Origin: Cycas panzhihuaensis
Lineage: Eukaryota > Cycadophyta
Reading direction: 5' to 3'
Assembly: GCA_023213395.1 (NCBI GenBank)
Contig: CM041465.1
Span: 87,117,741 to 87,181,740 of the forward strand
Length of the DNA stretch: 64,000 nt
Every line of letters begins with the position of its first letter. The first letter of the stretch is position 1. A program made the translations under genes and the position numbers. Positions 12,387-22,109 of this stretch are shown in pieces. Below the pieces are notes generated by a model. The model did not search any database, was not told the DNA's origin, and saw nothing but the letters and a program-made list of their open reading frames with translations.

Positions 12387-13229
12387 TTATGGGCTTTCGT
12401 CAATGAATGATGACCTTGTGAACATGCGAGTCATTCTATATAATGGATTCAGTACATGAGAATGATCTTCTTTTACCTGAAGGATATAATAGTCCCACCC
12501 TGTTGCGGTGGTGCTGTATATTTCTAGTTTTAGTAAATTTTCTTCCTTTGTTTCAATCTGCAAGCTGCCTGTTTGCTTGTTTATCAATTCCTGATTTTTT
12601 GTGAAATTGAAGTCTCCCTGCACTGTTTTATTACCTCTGGGCAATTCTTCATTAATCAATTTCTGTGAATTTTTAATTTCAAGTAGCAATTCTATTTCTT
12701 TACTCAGGTGCACCCCTTTTTGAGTTTGCCAGTCTACTAATTGTTGGGTTTTTAGTGAATTTCCTACTTCTTCTGGCCTCAACTCTTTATGGGTTTGCCT
12801 ATTTTTTATATGTTGTTTTAACAACAAGTCACTTATCTCTACTCGGCGCACCCCAGGCTGGGTTTGTCACCCTTCCTTTTGTTGTTTTTCCAGCGACTGC
12901 TCTACTATGCCCTGGCACAACCCTAATTGGGTCTGCCTGCCTTCTTCATGCTACTTTACTAGTAATTGTTTTATCTCTTCTTGGCGCAACCCTGGTTGGG
13001 TTTGTCGCCCCTCCTCCTGCTGGTTTTCTAGCAACTTTTCTACTCCTACTTGGCACAACCCTAATTGGGTTTGCCCATCTTCTATATGCTGTCTTAACAA
13101 CAAATTTCTTATTTCTTCCTGGCACAACCTAGGCTGGGTTTGTTGCCCCTCCTTTTGTAACTTTTCTACTTCTATGTGGCACAACCCTAATTGGGTTTGC
13201 TGCCCTGAAAATTTTTGAAATATATCCAC
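12387..13229 (-). pseudogene. Leader protein of element A, second half: 23-residue repeat array, frameshifted
   Basis: Downstream of the Met at 13682 and upstream of gag, the minus strand encodes a chain of 23-residue repeats (frames 13229-12951 and 12851-12387, with at least one indel between). A typical unit reads LGLCQVGVEKLL followed by a Gln/Glu-rich stretch ending QTQ. The units look amphipathic and probably helical. No known domain is recognised. The position and sense strand suggest an N-terminal extension of Gag or a separate leader protein. The 12851-12387 part is less repetitive and ends just before the gag Met. Confidence 0.6.
12707..13205. repeat. 69-bp tandem repeat encoding 23-residue units
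   Basis: A conserved GGCRCAACCC...TGGGTTTG core recurs at about 12707, 12775, 12845, 12914, 12983, 13052, 13121 and 13178. The spacings are 68, 70, 69, 69, 69, 69 and 57 bp, so most units keep the reading frame, and the 57-bp unit lost four codons exactly. The 68/70 pair marks a one-base indel. Confidence 0.88.
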
Positions 13230-13250
13230 ATTATCCCATACCTGATTATC

Positions 13251-13682
13251 CTAACGATTTTGCAGGTCTTCTTTTTCTGCGTCGTTATCTTTCGCACCTT
13301 TATCTTCTACGCCTTTGTCTTCTACAGCTTCGTCTTCTGTGCCTTTGTCTTCCGCGGCTTTATCTTCTACGCCTTTGTCTTCCGTGGCTTTATCTTCTAC
13401 GCTTTTATCTTCTACTTGATTTTTGTTAAAAATTTGTCCGCTTCTTTCTTCCTTCAGCCGACTCGTGTCTTCCTGGGGCTCCTCGTCCTTATTACAGTCT
13501 ACCGGTGTGACTAGGGTCTGGCTTTCCTCCTGCCGCCCCTTCCAACTCCATTTTTTTACTTGTTTCTTTTCTATTATTTCTCTAGGTCTTCGCACGCCTT
13601 CCAGGCTCTTCTCCACATCCCAATATTGGCTTCTTTCGTCCCGAGTTTCTATCTTTTTCAGCGAGTTCGCCCTAGGTGGCAT
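13251..13682 (-). CDS. Leader ORF of element A, charged with pentapeptide repeats
   Basis: A 143-residue open frame beginning 65 nt inside the 5' LTR, just past the primer site, so it is the first ORF of the element RNA. The first ~90 residues are Lys/Arg/Glu-rich (EIIEKKQVKKWSWKGRQEE). The rest is a run of five-residue units of the form VEDKG/TEDKA/AEDKG. It is hydrophilic and probably unstructured, and no known domain is recognised. It was probably fused in frame with the 23-residue repeat part and gag before frame breaks at about 13240 and later. Confidence 0.6.
   Translation of the reverse strand: MPPRANSLKKIETRDERSQYWDVEKSLEGVRRPREIIEKKQVKKWSWKGRQEESQTLVTPVDCNKDEEPQEDTSRLKEERSGQIFNKNQVEDKSVEDKATEDKGVEDKAAEDKGTEDEAVEDKGVEDKGAKDNDAEKEDLQNR
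13276..13418. repeat. 15-bp tandem repeat encoding (V/T/A)EDK(G/A)
   Basis: About nine imperfect 15-bp units, on plus of the type GCCTTTGTCTTCTAC, lie within the leader ORF. Variation between copies is mostly silent or alternates Val, Thr and Ala in the first position and Gly and Ala in the last. Confidence 0.85.
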
Positions 13683-13727
13683 GAGTGGCTTCAGGTCTTT
13701 ATCTTTTCATCTTTTTCCGTTAGGAAA

Positions 13728-13743
13728 TCCGGCAACAGAACCA
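13728..13743 (-). other. Primer-binding site of element A
   Basis: Three bases inside the 5' LTR the minus strand reads TGGTTCTGTTGCCGGA. It begins with the TGG expected from a tRNA CCA end and shares TGTTGCCGG with the tRNA-Asp primer sites of several plant Gypsy elements, with mismatches in bases 4-7. The tRNA-Asp assignment is therefore tentative. Confidence 0.55.
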
Positions 13744-13746
13744 ATA

Positions 13747-14203
13747 TGTGCGCGCATCAATCATGCTCAGACAAAATGCAAAGAGAGAGACACACGCTAG
13801 GGTAAATTCATCAGTAATTATTTACTCAAACATGGCACTGCGTCTAGTCCTCTCACAACCAAACCGCCAAACAAGATGTGAAAACGCCTCACACGTGACA
13901 GAACTCTATTACAAAGACATATAAGCAAAGTGAAGTACATTCCGCACATTGCGGTTTTCATTTTTTATACTCTTTTTAGGAACGTTACATAAGCTTTTGA
14001 GAGTAAGCTACTTTCAATCCATGGGTCTACCCGCGCCTGCATGCACCCATTCCCGCTCGAATAGCAGCAGTAGCGCCTCCGCACGCGTAGTAGTTTGTAG
14101 CACAGTGACTGTGTGCCTCAGAGTAAATATAGTAGTCTGTAGCCCAGACCGTAGCGATATGTAGTAGCCTTGTAGTAGTTGTAATGACAAAATCAACTAC
14201 ACA
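13747..14203 (-). repeat. 5' LTR of element A
   Basis: 457 bp, in direct orientation with 4351-4813. TSD GTCTT follows at 14204-14208. The TATA-like sequence is at about 13961-13972 (coding strand GAGTATAAAAAATG), so transcription probably starts within the region around 13930. Confidence 0.93.
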
Positions 14204-14267
14204 GTCTTAATCATATTTTTTAATTTATCTATTTCATTGGATAATTTTATTATTTACACGTTATATA

Positions 14268-14467
14268 TGTTTGCATAAGAAGGGAATGTAATATACATAA
14301 GCAATCTAGATAAATACTCAATTAAATACAATGTAAGATAAATGATAGGAAAGTATGAGCAATTAAATATAGCATAAGGCAAATGACAAGTAACAACTAT
14401 ATATACAATAAGTAAGTAAGAGATCATACCTGATGTTACTAGATTTTAAATAAAGGAGACCAAAATT
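14268..14467. repeat. Diverged direct repeat, left copy (LTR-like relic)
   Basis: About 200 bp starting TGTTTGCATAAG that aligns, with many substitutions, to 17023-17222 in the same orientation. Shared stretches include AATATACATAA and GATCATA.CTGATGTT. The pair brackets a Gypsy protease fragment, so they may be remains of two LTRs. Confidence 0.5.
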
Positions 14468-16598
14468 GAGAAAATTATTTGCCCCCCTTAGCAATGGATC
14501 TCAGAGAAGTTAGCAACAAAGAGTGAACATTGCCAATATTATATCATACACTTGTATTTGCATCATTGCTAATATTTTATATTTTACTAATATTATGTGT
14601 GAATGTGCTATATTGGAAATAAGTTTAGGATGTTTGACTTTATAATTTTATAAATATACTTACGGGGAACAACCCTACACTAAGCACAACACTACTAGTG
14701 TGATCTTAAGTATTTTAAGTAGGTATGAAAAGACTAAGATTTTCTTAGTTTAGCCCCACATATATGAGTAAATAGTGCCATAGAAAATGGAATAGTAATT
14801 TGAAATTTACATTGAAAAGAATAATTTAATAGATATTAGAGAGTATAGAAATCAATCAATAAGGAGAATAATATAGTAATATAAAGTCCCTACACCCTAA
14901 TAAAAATCAATCTAGAATGTGATATCCAATAATGGTGATTTCAATATCTCATTCCATCTAGCTATAGCATCTCTTTTATGTGTGTTAATCAAGCCTGTGA
15001 TTCAATGAATAACAAAGTGAAGCTATAAAAATTAGCCACCACTAAACCCATTAGTTAAGATGATGTATACATGTGAGATAAAAACATGTCTATAATTCAA
15101 TGAATGACATTATAGGACTAAAAAAACCAATCACCATTAAATTCATAGGCATGTTAATGTATATGTGGTTAAATAAAGGTTGGTGATTCATTGAATAATA
15201 ATACAAGACTCATAAGTCAGTCATTATTGAACCCATTAATAAGTTAGCAAATGTACAAGAGTTTTTTTTTTTTTTTAATATATAGATCTATAGTTTAATG
15301 AATGACTATGTGAAACTTGAAAAAGTGAGGCCATCACTAAACCCATAGGTAAGATGATAACTCCATCTAGTCCAATGTAAAGGACTCAAGATATGAGAGC
15401 TACCTTCAAATGTAAGTAAGGAGAAATTAACCACTTCAAGGATGTCTACTCAATTGCATATGTATTTAACATAATGTAAAGCCCAATAGAAGCAAAGTGT
15501 TGTCCTCTTAGACCAAATTGCAAGAAATTTAGGTGTGTTAGTTAAATGTTAATTTTTAATTTCAATCAATGGTATTGATATGTATATGAGATTCATAGCA
15601 AGGTATGACTTAGTTGTCTAGGTAATCTTATACTATAGTGATTATGAGATATCGCATTGGTAGATTTTGTGAGAGTGAGGCATGTCAATATAAGAGTGTA
15701 TGTGCTTAGTTTATACTCATGGTAGAGTGTGTGTGAATGTAAGTTACCATAGTTTAAGCTCATTAATAGTTTAATTTTCAAAGCTATAGTTTATCCTCAT
15801 TGTAGAGTGAATGTTGGGTGATGGATCACATATAATATGTGTGAGGAAGCTCATAAGGTAACACCCTTGTGTGGTTTATAACACATGCTATTAAGGTTTG
15901 GGTTAAAAGAATGATCCTAAAAGAACATGCCCCCTAGCCAAACTTTAGCGATAGATAAGGTTAAAAAATCATTATTGACTATAAGAGATGTACATTATCC
16001 TTTAATATTATTAATCTATAATGTGTCATGTATCAAAAGATTATTAATATTCTCTCTTATAATCATGGTATTACCTTCATAAAAAAGAGGAGGCATATCA
16101 ATAAGTAAATAAGAAGACTCTTCCATTGGAGCATTCCTAATGGGTAAAGGTAATGAAGGTAGAATATGCATTTGAGGGATGGCATCATAGTTTATACTCA
16201 TTAAAGATATGAGAATATAATTAGGAGTATTAGAGACTTTATAATGAGGTAAATCAATGATGATCTCTTCTTTAATAAGAGGATCAATATCAAGATCTCA
16301 AATTAAAAAAGAGTATGAAAAAGGATTATGTGTGTGATGATGTATCAAGTTAATTGAGTGGAAGGTAATTTCATAAAAGCTTCTTTAATATTGGATTCAA
16401 TAATGGAAAGGACACCATAGGAACCAAAATCTAAAGATGCAAGTATATGAGTTAAGACTTTGATTTCAGTTTCTAAGGTAGCCCTATAGACTTTTAGTAT
16501 GAAATAAATGCTAGGAAGGCCTATACATCTTATGGTCCAAACTTCCCTTCACAAATGTATTTGAGTTAACCAAAAAGGAAAGAATATATGGCTTCCAT
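14468..16598. other. AT-rich relic region between LTR-like repeats
   Basis: It lies downstream, in minus sense, of the protease relic at 16991-16599 and probably contains worn-out element DNA. Short minus-strand frames (16201-16016, 15781-15593) have no recognisable domain. The only clear structure is the tandem repeat at 14999-15360. Confidence 0.45.
14999..15360. repeat. Diverged ~91-107 bp tandem repeat, four copies
   Basis: Four imperfect copies start near 14999, 15094, 15185 and 15292. Each begins with a variant of GATTCAATGAATAA and contains a variant of CACTAAACCCATTAG about 50-60 bp later. The fourth copy is preceded by a T run at 15263-15277. Confidence 0.65.
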
Positions 16599-16991
16599 TT
16601 AGTTGAACCAAGGACACCCTAACAAGAAGTTATAGTCAAGATTCTTGTCAATGAGAGTGATCTTACTATTAATGGTTTTGTCTTTAATGGAAATATATAG
16701 TGTGGCCAATCCTAAGAGTTTTATACTTGAGTTATCAAAGGCTCGACAATCCTTGGAGATTTCTTCATAAGCTTGAATGCCAAGCAAAGGCATTAAGTAT
16801 GTGAGCATTATTTTAATTGAAGATTTGTCACCAACCAAAAAATAATTAAGATGAAAATTTTTAATTTCAATAGAAATAAAGAAAGGGAACAAAGATCCAC
16901 CAACTCTTTGTCCTTTAGATGGGAGCATAAAATAACCTTCATGATGGAATGTGGTGTTTAAAAAGTGAAAAAAGTATAAAGAAAATATCAA
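16599..16991 (-). pseudogene. Gypsy protease-domain relic
   Basis: This 130-codon frame is a fragment of an old Gypsy pol. Its C-terminal part has IDKNLDYNFLLGCPWFN, matching the second half of plant Gypsy retropepsins (usual form LLGRPW). The LLGLATLYISIKDKTIN part fits the strands before it. The active-site Asp motif is not found upstream. No RT is seen further along minus, so the element is gutted. It lies between the two LTR-like repeats at 14268 and 17023, probably in the same dead element. Confidence 0.55.
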
Positions 16992-17022
16992 AAGGGAAAC
17001 TCCTTAATATAGTTACCAAAAA

Positions 17023-17222
17023 TGTTTACTTGGGAAAGGGATGCAATATACATAAACAAACTAAGCAAATTCTTGATAAAATATAGTGTAAGACAAATGA
17101 TAGATAAGTATAGATAATGAAATATAATGTAAGGCAAAGAATAAATAACAAATACATATCTAATGAGTGAGTGAAAGATCATATCTGATGTTTCTAAATT
17201 TTAGGCAAGGGGCCCAAAATTA
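17023..17222. repeat. Diverged direct repeat, right copy (LTR-like relic)
   Basis: The partner of 14268-14467, starting TGTTTACTTGGG. About 25 bp beyond its end lies the target site of Copia element B (TSD CCTCT at 17246-17250), so B may have cut this relic. Confidence 0.5.
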
Positions 17223-17250
17223 AAATAATATAGAAGTAAATAAATCCTCT

Positions 17251-17896
17251 TGTTGGATATTGTGACAACAATCATTTAAGGCTAAAATTTTGGCATGTTT
17301 TCAGTGCGATTTCTCCCTCTAATCTTTCTCAGGGGGTTCCAAGGGGGGTGGGAGGCCCCCTTGGCTGAGGGGTATGGGGGGCATGGAATGCCTCCCGCTA
17401 AGAGGGGGTTTGGGGGCGATAGCCCCTGACCCAAAAAATTAGCCCTATAAACCATATTAAAATGTAAAGAGAATCAGGGTCGTTCAATACAAATACCCTA
17501 GATTCTACAGTTAAGATTCATGCCTTAGATGTCCCTCTCATTTAGCCTATTTTAGGGCTTTTCTTATTATGTTGTATGAAAATATAATGTACTATGATGA
17601 GGGCGGCGACTGGTTGTTGTTCTTGAGAGCACTTTGCTACTGAGATGTACTACTTCTCTATTCTACAATAATAAAGATCGATACCTTTCCTATGTGGATG
17701 TCTCCCTAGCACACTTCTAGGGTTTTACCACGTTATATCGGGTGCATATGTGATGTTTAGCTTGTATATTGATGTTATTATATCATCTCTTATTTTAGAA
17801 CTTACATGTTAAATCTTAGTTTTAATTCCTGTAACTAGTTGTAAAATAGTTCAAATCTTGTGGCAGTTTAAAGTTTAGGACCTTGTATTCTCAGCA
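17251..17896 (+). repeat. 5' LTR of element B
   Basis: 646 bp, begins TGTTGGATATTGTGACAAC and ends TATTCTCAGCA. It is closely similar to 38016-38645 with small indels; the G-rich patch around 17330-17410 is the least conserved part. It contains an AATAAAGATC polyadenylation-type signal near 17670. Confidence 0.95.
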
Positions 17897-17898
17897 AG

Positions 17899-17910
17899 TA
17901 GTATCAGAGC
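17899..17910 (+). other. Primer-binding site of element B
   Basis: TAGTATCAGAGC lies two bases after the 5' LTR. It differs by one base (G to A at position 2) from the initiator tRNA-Met primer site TGGTATCAGAGC used by most plant Copia elements. Confidence 0.85.
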
Positions 17911-17967
17911 TACTTTTGTTTTGTAGCGATTCTGTGAAGGTTTTGGTGTCAAGCTTTCTATACCAAA

Positions 17968-18327
17968 ATGGCAAAACTAGCTGGTACAAAGTTTGAGGTG
18001 GAGAAATTTAATGGAAAGAACAACTTCGAGTTGTGGAAGCTAAAAGCACATGATATTCTTGTACGGCAGAGTTTGTACAAAGCCCTTACAAGTAAATCAA
18101 AGAAACCCATAGGGATGGACGATGATGATTGGGATGACTTAGACAAAAAGGCACTTAGCACAATATGATTGTGCTCGGCAGATGAAGTCTTGTTTAACAT
18201 CGTAGGGGAAGAGACAGCAACAAGATTATGGACCCAGTTGGAAGGCCTATATATGACCGTCGATGTAATCGAATTTACCTGAAGAGGTAATTGTACTCAT
18301 TACGGATGAAGGAAGGTACAAAAATTA
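17968..18327 (+). pseudogene. Copia gag of element B, N-terminal part
   Basis: The Met at 17968 opens MAKLAGTKFEVEKFNGKNNF, then ELWKLKAHDILVRQ, the N-terminal fold of plant Copia Gag. A stop occurs at 18166-18168. Similarity continues (ADEVLFNIVGEETATRLW) through more stops and a frame change to the target site of element C at 18328. The missing half resumes at 34412. The minus-strand ORF here is a shadow. Confidence 0.85.
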
Positions 18328-18332
18328 CTGAC

Positions 18333-19997
18333 TGTTTCCCAGCTATTGGGAATGGACTCGAGACGCATCGACACAGGTTTGTTCAGGTATATGTTCTTAC
18401 TTTTCTTACCTATATTAATTAAGGTAGTTTAGAGTAGTTTGATTGACATATGCCTGCCTACATTTGTTTGTCCGCTTGCTCATAATGCATGTGCCTAACT
18501 CAAGCGCCTTGACTATGATGACTCACGGTGAGGGCATTCCTCGTGAATCGACACCGTATGGCCTACAACCACTCACGATGTCTCCACAGTTTCTCGGGAT
18601 TATTTACACTTTTGTTTGTTCTTGTTACAACATGTCGTTTATGTTGCAATCCTTCTTAAGTCCAGTTTAACCCTTAGTTAGGGCTCTTTGCATCATTCTG
18701 GGTACCGCCCAACGCCTGGCCTTCCCTAGGATGTAATTCATGTTTAGTCCATGTTCTTACCTTAAAAGCTTGATTTTTCTTTCATTTTCTCTTTTAAATT
18801 TCGGTCACGTAAAGCTAAACGATGCGATCACAGAATTTGCTGTGAGAATTTGCCGCAGACGATTGCTCGAAATTTAAGAGAACCACGAGCTTCCGCATTT
18901 TTCAGGAACCGTCGTGTGGTTCGCACGATTGAGGCGCCTATGCCCCCAACATTCACTTCATCGTGAACAAGACATAAAATGATTTTTTTACTCATTTGCA
19001 TCATTCTAAGTCGCCTTTTTCAAGACTTCCAAGTGGACTCTTCACAAAACACAAGAGAAGAACACGTAAATCGAGAGCTTCATGTGCGTGCTTGGATAGA
19101 GGTGTAGTGGGTGCCATAATTTGGAGTTACAGGCCATTCCGCCTCACCGTTCTCCATAACAAGTTCCACCCTCCCTTACAAATGCTCAAAGATCTAAAGG
19201 ATTTCTTCACCAAGAAGGCTACTCCAAGGATCAACTTTCAGCTCTCAACTTGCATGGACCTTCTCCCAACAACATTCTAGCAAAAAACACTCAGAATCAG
19301 CCTCTAGACATTGATTGTTGCTGCTGCTCCAAGTGGTCAAATGCATGCATGCATGCCCTCTCTTATCCAAGGTATTTCTCGTTTTTTGTTGGTGCTTTTT
19401 TCCTTACTTTTTTTGTTGTTCTACTTGCAAGCTCTTTTCCCCCATTGCATTCACTTTCTTTGATATTTCCTTGGTCATCCAGTGAAAGTAATCTTAGCTA
19501 GTTGCAGCTTTCCTATAGTGCCCCTAGATTGGGGTTATTTCCTTGCATTTCCTTGAGACTCATCCTTTCTCTCTAAGCTATCTCTTTCACCCTTTTCTGA
19601 GTTAACCGGTGTAAAGGGTTTCACACGAGGGTTTGTGGGAGATAGGTGGTTAGTCCCCCATTGCCGTACTTCTCCCCAAGGGTTCCGTCCCTTATCCTCT
19701 CTTTCTTTACCATCCGTGTTTTCTTAGGAAACAGAGCTAAGGAGGCCTAAGAGAGTTGGTTTGTGCTTTCCCTTTGGTGTAGGTAACCCATCACTACCCG
19801 TCTCACCTTGTTGCCTGCTAACGTTTCCTGCCTGAACCCCTGGAGACCTCCGTGGGTGAGTTAGCCATCCAGAGGCTATACGGTCCCACGTAGTATGTTT
19901 TATGGTGCATGATAGTGTGTATGCTTCTCGCATTTTTCTTGTTTCATTTTTGCTGCGTTCTAGTGTATAACTCAAGTTATTTAGCTTAGTTGATTTC

Positions 19998-20041
<44 letters not shown>

Positions 20042-20809
20042 TTGCCGTGCTTCGTAGCCTCTCTCCCGAGAGGAAGGTGCTCTACTTGTCTCAGGATCGC
20101 ATTGGAGGAGGTGGTGCGCGAGGCAGAACCGTTGTCGGGGTCGGCTCCCACCGGTAATTCTTCCCTTTAGCGTTGAGTTCCTTTCTCGTCTTTTCATTTC
20201 GTTTGATTTCGCATGCTCACGGGAGGTAAGTGGACCCCTTCGCCATCAAGCCAACGTTGCATGCGTGGAGGAAGGAGGAAAGGAGCGCAACCGAGAAGGA
20301 GAATCCACACTTCAACCTCAACTGCCGGATCCAGGTATTCCTCGCGTTTCCTTTATTTTTTCCCTTTTATATCATTCTTGCTTTTTACCCCTGCTTGATA
20401 AGTAAAAGATAAGGAAACATAAGGAAAAAGGGAGATAGTCTTTTATTTTACATTTACTTTCTCACACTGTCACTTTACTTTACATAACATAGGGATCGAA
20501 ATCCCGTTTATACAATACCTCCCGGCCATGATTTACTTCATACCCGTTGCACATTGATTTTGTTGCCCTCTCGTTGCCTTCTCATTACTTTGAGAAGCCG
20601 CAACGCGCGAGATTTCCCTCTCCTTCCCAACCATCCGAAGGGTAGGAAGGCCTCGTATTTGCACGGCTACCTGGAAGCAACCAGGCACCTTGCCCCCCGA
20701 ACTGCCTCGGTGCAGGACGTCTTGCAGTGAGATCCTCCGCTAGCCCAATCGGTGTGGTGTTTTGTATCCTCTGCAGACGTAGGATCACCGCCTCACGGAG
20801 AGCGTTTCT
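18333..20809 (+). repeat. 5' LTR of element C
   Basis: 2477 bp, begins TGTTTCCCAGCTATTGGG and ends AGCGTTTCT. It is highly similar to 31930-34406 except for small indels and a badly diverged patch at about 18800-18960. It contains a pure TA microsatellite at 20000-20038, longer than in the other LTR. Small ORFs inside have no recognisable domain. Confidence 0.94.
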
Positions 20810-20833
20810 TGGCGACCATCTTGAATCGCCAAG
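20808..20833 (+). other. Primer-site region of element C with hairpin
   Basis: TGGCGACC starts at 20810, immediately after the LTR, as expected of a primer-binding site. The first seven bases are those I would expect for a tRNA-Arg primed site like that described for Ogre elements, but the match then fails, so the tRNA is unassigned. CTTGGCGA (20808-20815) and TCGCCAAG (20826-20833) form a perfect 8-bp inverted repeat around a 10-base loop. Confidence 0.5.
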
Positions 20834-20904
20834 AAGGAAGCTAAATTCGCTTCCCTCCTTGTTGGTGTTCTTGCCTCTAGGTAGGTTCAGATTCCGTGTT
20901 TTAG

Positions 20905-22100
20905 TTGGGCAACCCCAACATGTTTTACGTTTCTACCTTTCCTTTCCTTCCGCTTTCTCCTAACGACGCCGCAGAAGGCGTTGCATGCGACGTTTCGCTG
21001 TTTGCGAGGCTTGCCACTGTTAGAAGACCAATCGTCCTGTTCTCCCGTCGTCGAACCCCGATTCGACAATGGAAGGTTACCGTCCGATTGGGCCTCTTAG
21101 TCCCATGGCTTCAGGAACCCAAGAGTTCCCTTCATACATTCGAATCGCCTGAGGGCGATGATTCCATCTACTACCCAGATGACCATTTCCACTGGATGAC
21201 TTTCGACCTTTCGCTCAGCAATGAAGATTCGGACCCTCACGAGACTCGCCACCCCACCGGGCGAGCCTTACGAGGGGCACCGAAGGATCCCCTACTGGCC
21301 CCTTCGACCTCGTGATGGCTACGAGGATACCTCCCACGACGCGGTCGAGGCGCTTAGCGAGTGCTTTCGGTGGCTCGCCACCAAGATCCTAGATGGTTTA
21401 AATCTTTGCGTAACATAGCATCTTCTTCGTCCATGCATGCGTCATCTACAACGATCGACGCTCCCACCCGCGCACACACGTCTTACGCCGTGTCTACACC
21501 GGCTCCTAAGGCAAGTGTTGCGCCGCCTGTTTCCAGCCGTGGTCCTACTTCCTCAGGGCCCGTTCGTGGTGTGTCCTTCCCTCAACTCGGGGTTAGCATG
21601 CCATGCCCTAGCCAAATGCACGCACCACCTCCAAACGTGATACATGCGTTCCCTAGTAGGACTCGAGGTCCTACTAGTGCCGCCGCCATTAGCCATGTAG
21701 GACCCACTCCTACATATATCCAAAACCCGATTGGTGGTTCTTCTCTTTACGTGCCCCCAGGTTACACTACTCAACCTTGGGGGCAAGGCAAGGGAAGCCA
21801 TCTCCTGCTTATGGGTGGACTGGTGCACCCATATGGGGTCACGCCACCTACGGTGGCCCATATGGGCAAAACCAGTCCCTCATCCTCCGTTTCCGTCCAA
21901 CAAGAACTCCCATTCTTTGCCATCGCAGGGAGCGTACTCTTTTGAACTTTTACTGCGGCCCTTTCCAACAAGGGGCCTTTTTCCTAAGGAGGGATGGCTT
22001 TACCACCCCATCCATTCCTTTCTGGTTGTCGAATTGTTAGCCCAAGCGAGGACACGTCCTTTCGTGGACTATAGGTCGACGCCATTGTCTATCGAGTCCG
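20905..22100 (+). pseudogene. Leader and Pro/Ser-rich N-terminal gag region of element C
   Basis: GC-rich sequence with several overlapping broken frames. A Met at 21071 opens MEGYRPIGPLSPMASG, then stops after 27 codons. Frame 21361-21945 is rich in Pro, Ser, Thr and Ala (for example PAPKASVAPPVSSRGPTSSG). Low-complexity Pro-rich segments before the capsid fold occur in several large plant Gypsy Gags. No enzymatic motif is seen. Which frame was native is unclear because of the indels. Confidence 0.4.
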
Positions 22101-22109
22101 AGGACTAAC

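Larger units (their letters stand above)
4351..14203 (-). mobile_element. Ty3/Gypsy LTR retrotransposon A, near full-length, decayed
   Basis: A 9.85-kb LTR retrotransposon on the minus strand. The LTRs begin TGTGCGCGC and end CTACACA as read on plus. The insertion is bounded by a perfect 5-bp duplication GTCTT at 4346-4350 and 14204-14208. Element order on minus is 5' LTR, primer site, repeat-coding leader ORF, gag with three zinc knuckles, aspartic protease, RT, RNase H, integrase, minisatellite, an extra decayed ORF, purine tract and 3' LTR. RT before integrase makes it Gypsy. No chromodomain is visible, and the integrase ends in a GPY-type motif. The RT style and the extra ORFs suggest the non-chromoviral Tat/Athila side of plant Gypsy, which is an inference. 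Frameshifts in the leader, gag, protease and integrase make it non-functional as it stands. Confidence 0.93.

Noticed and set aside
13251-13418. Possible CRISPR-like array in the regular short repeats
   Set aside because: The units are contiguous 15-bp coding repeats with no unique spacers.
12755-13800. Plus-strand ORFs over the leader of element A, including hydrophobic ones that look like membrane proteins
   Set aside because: The minus strand has the sense orientation, start position and charged repeats. The plus-strand hydrophobic repeats are the shadow of the 69-bp and 15-bp arrays.
19996-20410. Small ORFs in the LTRs of element C (also 33751-33995) that occur twice
   Set aside because: They recur only because both LTRs carry them. 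They have no domain and differ by indels between the copies.
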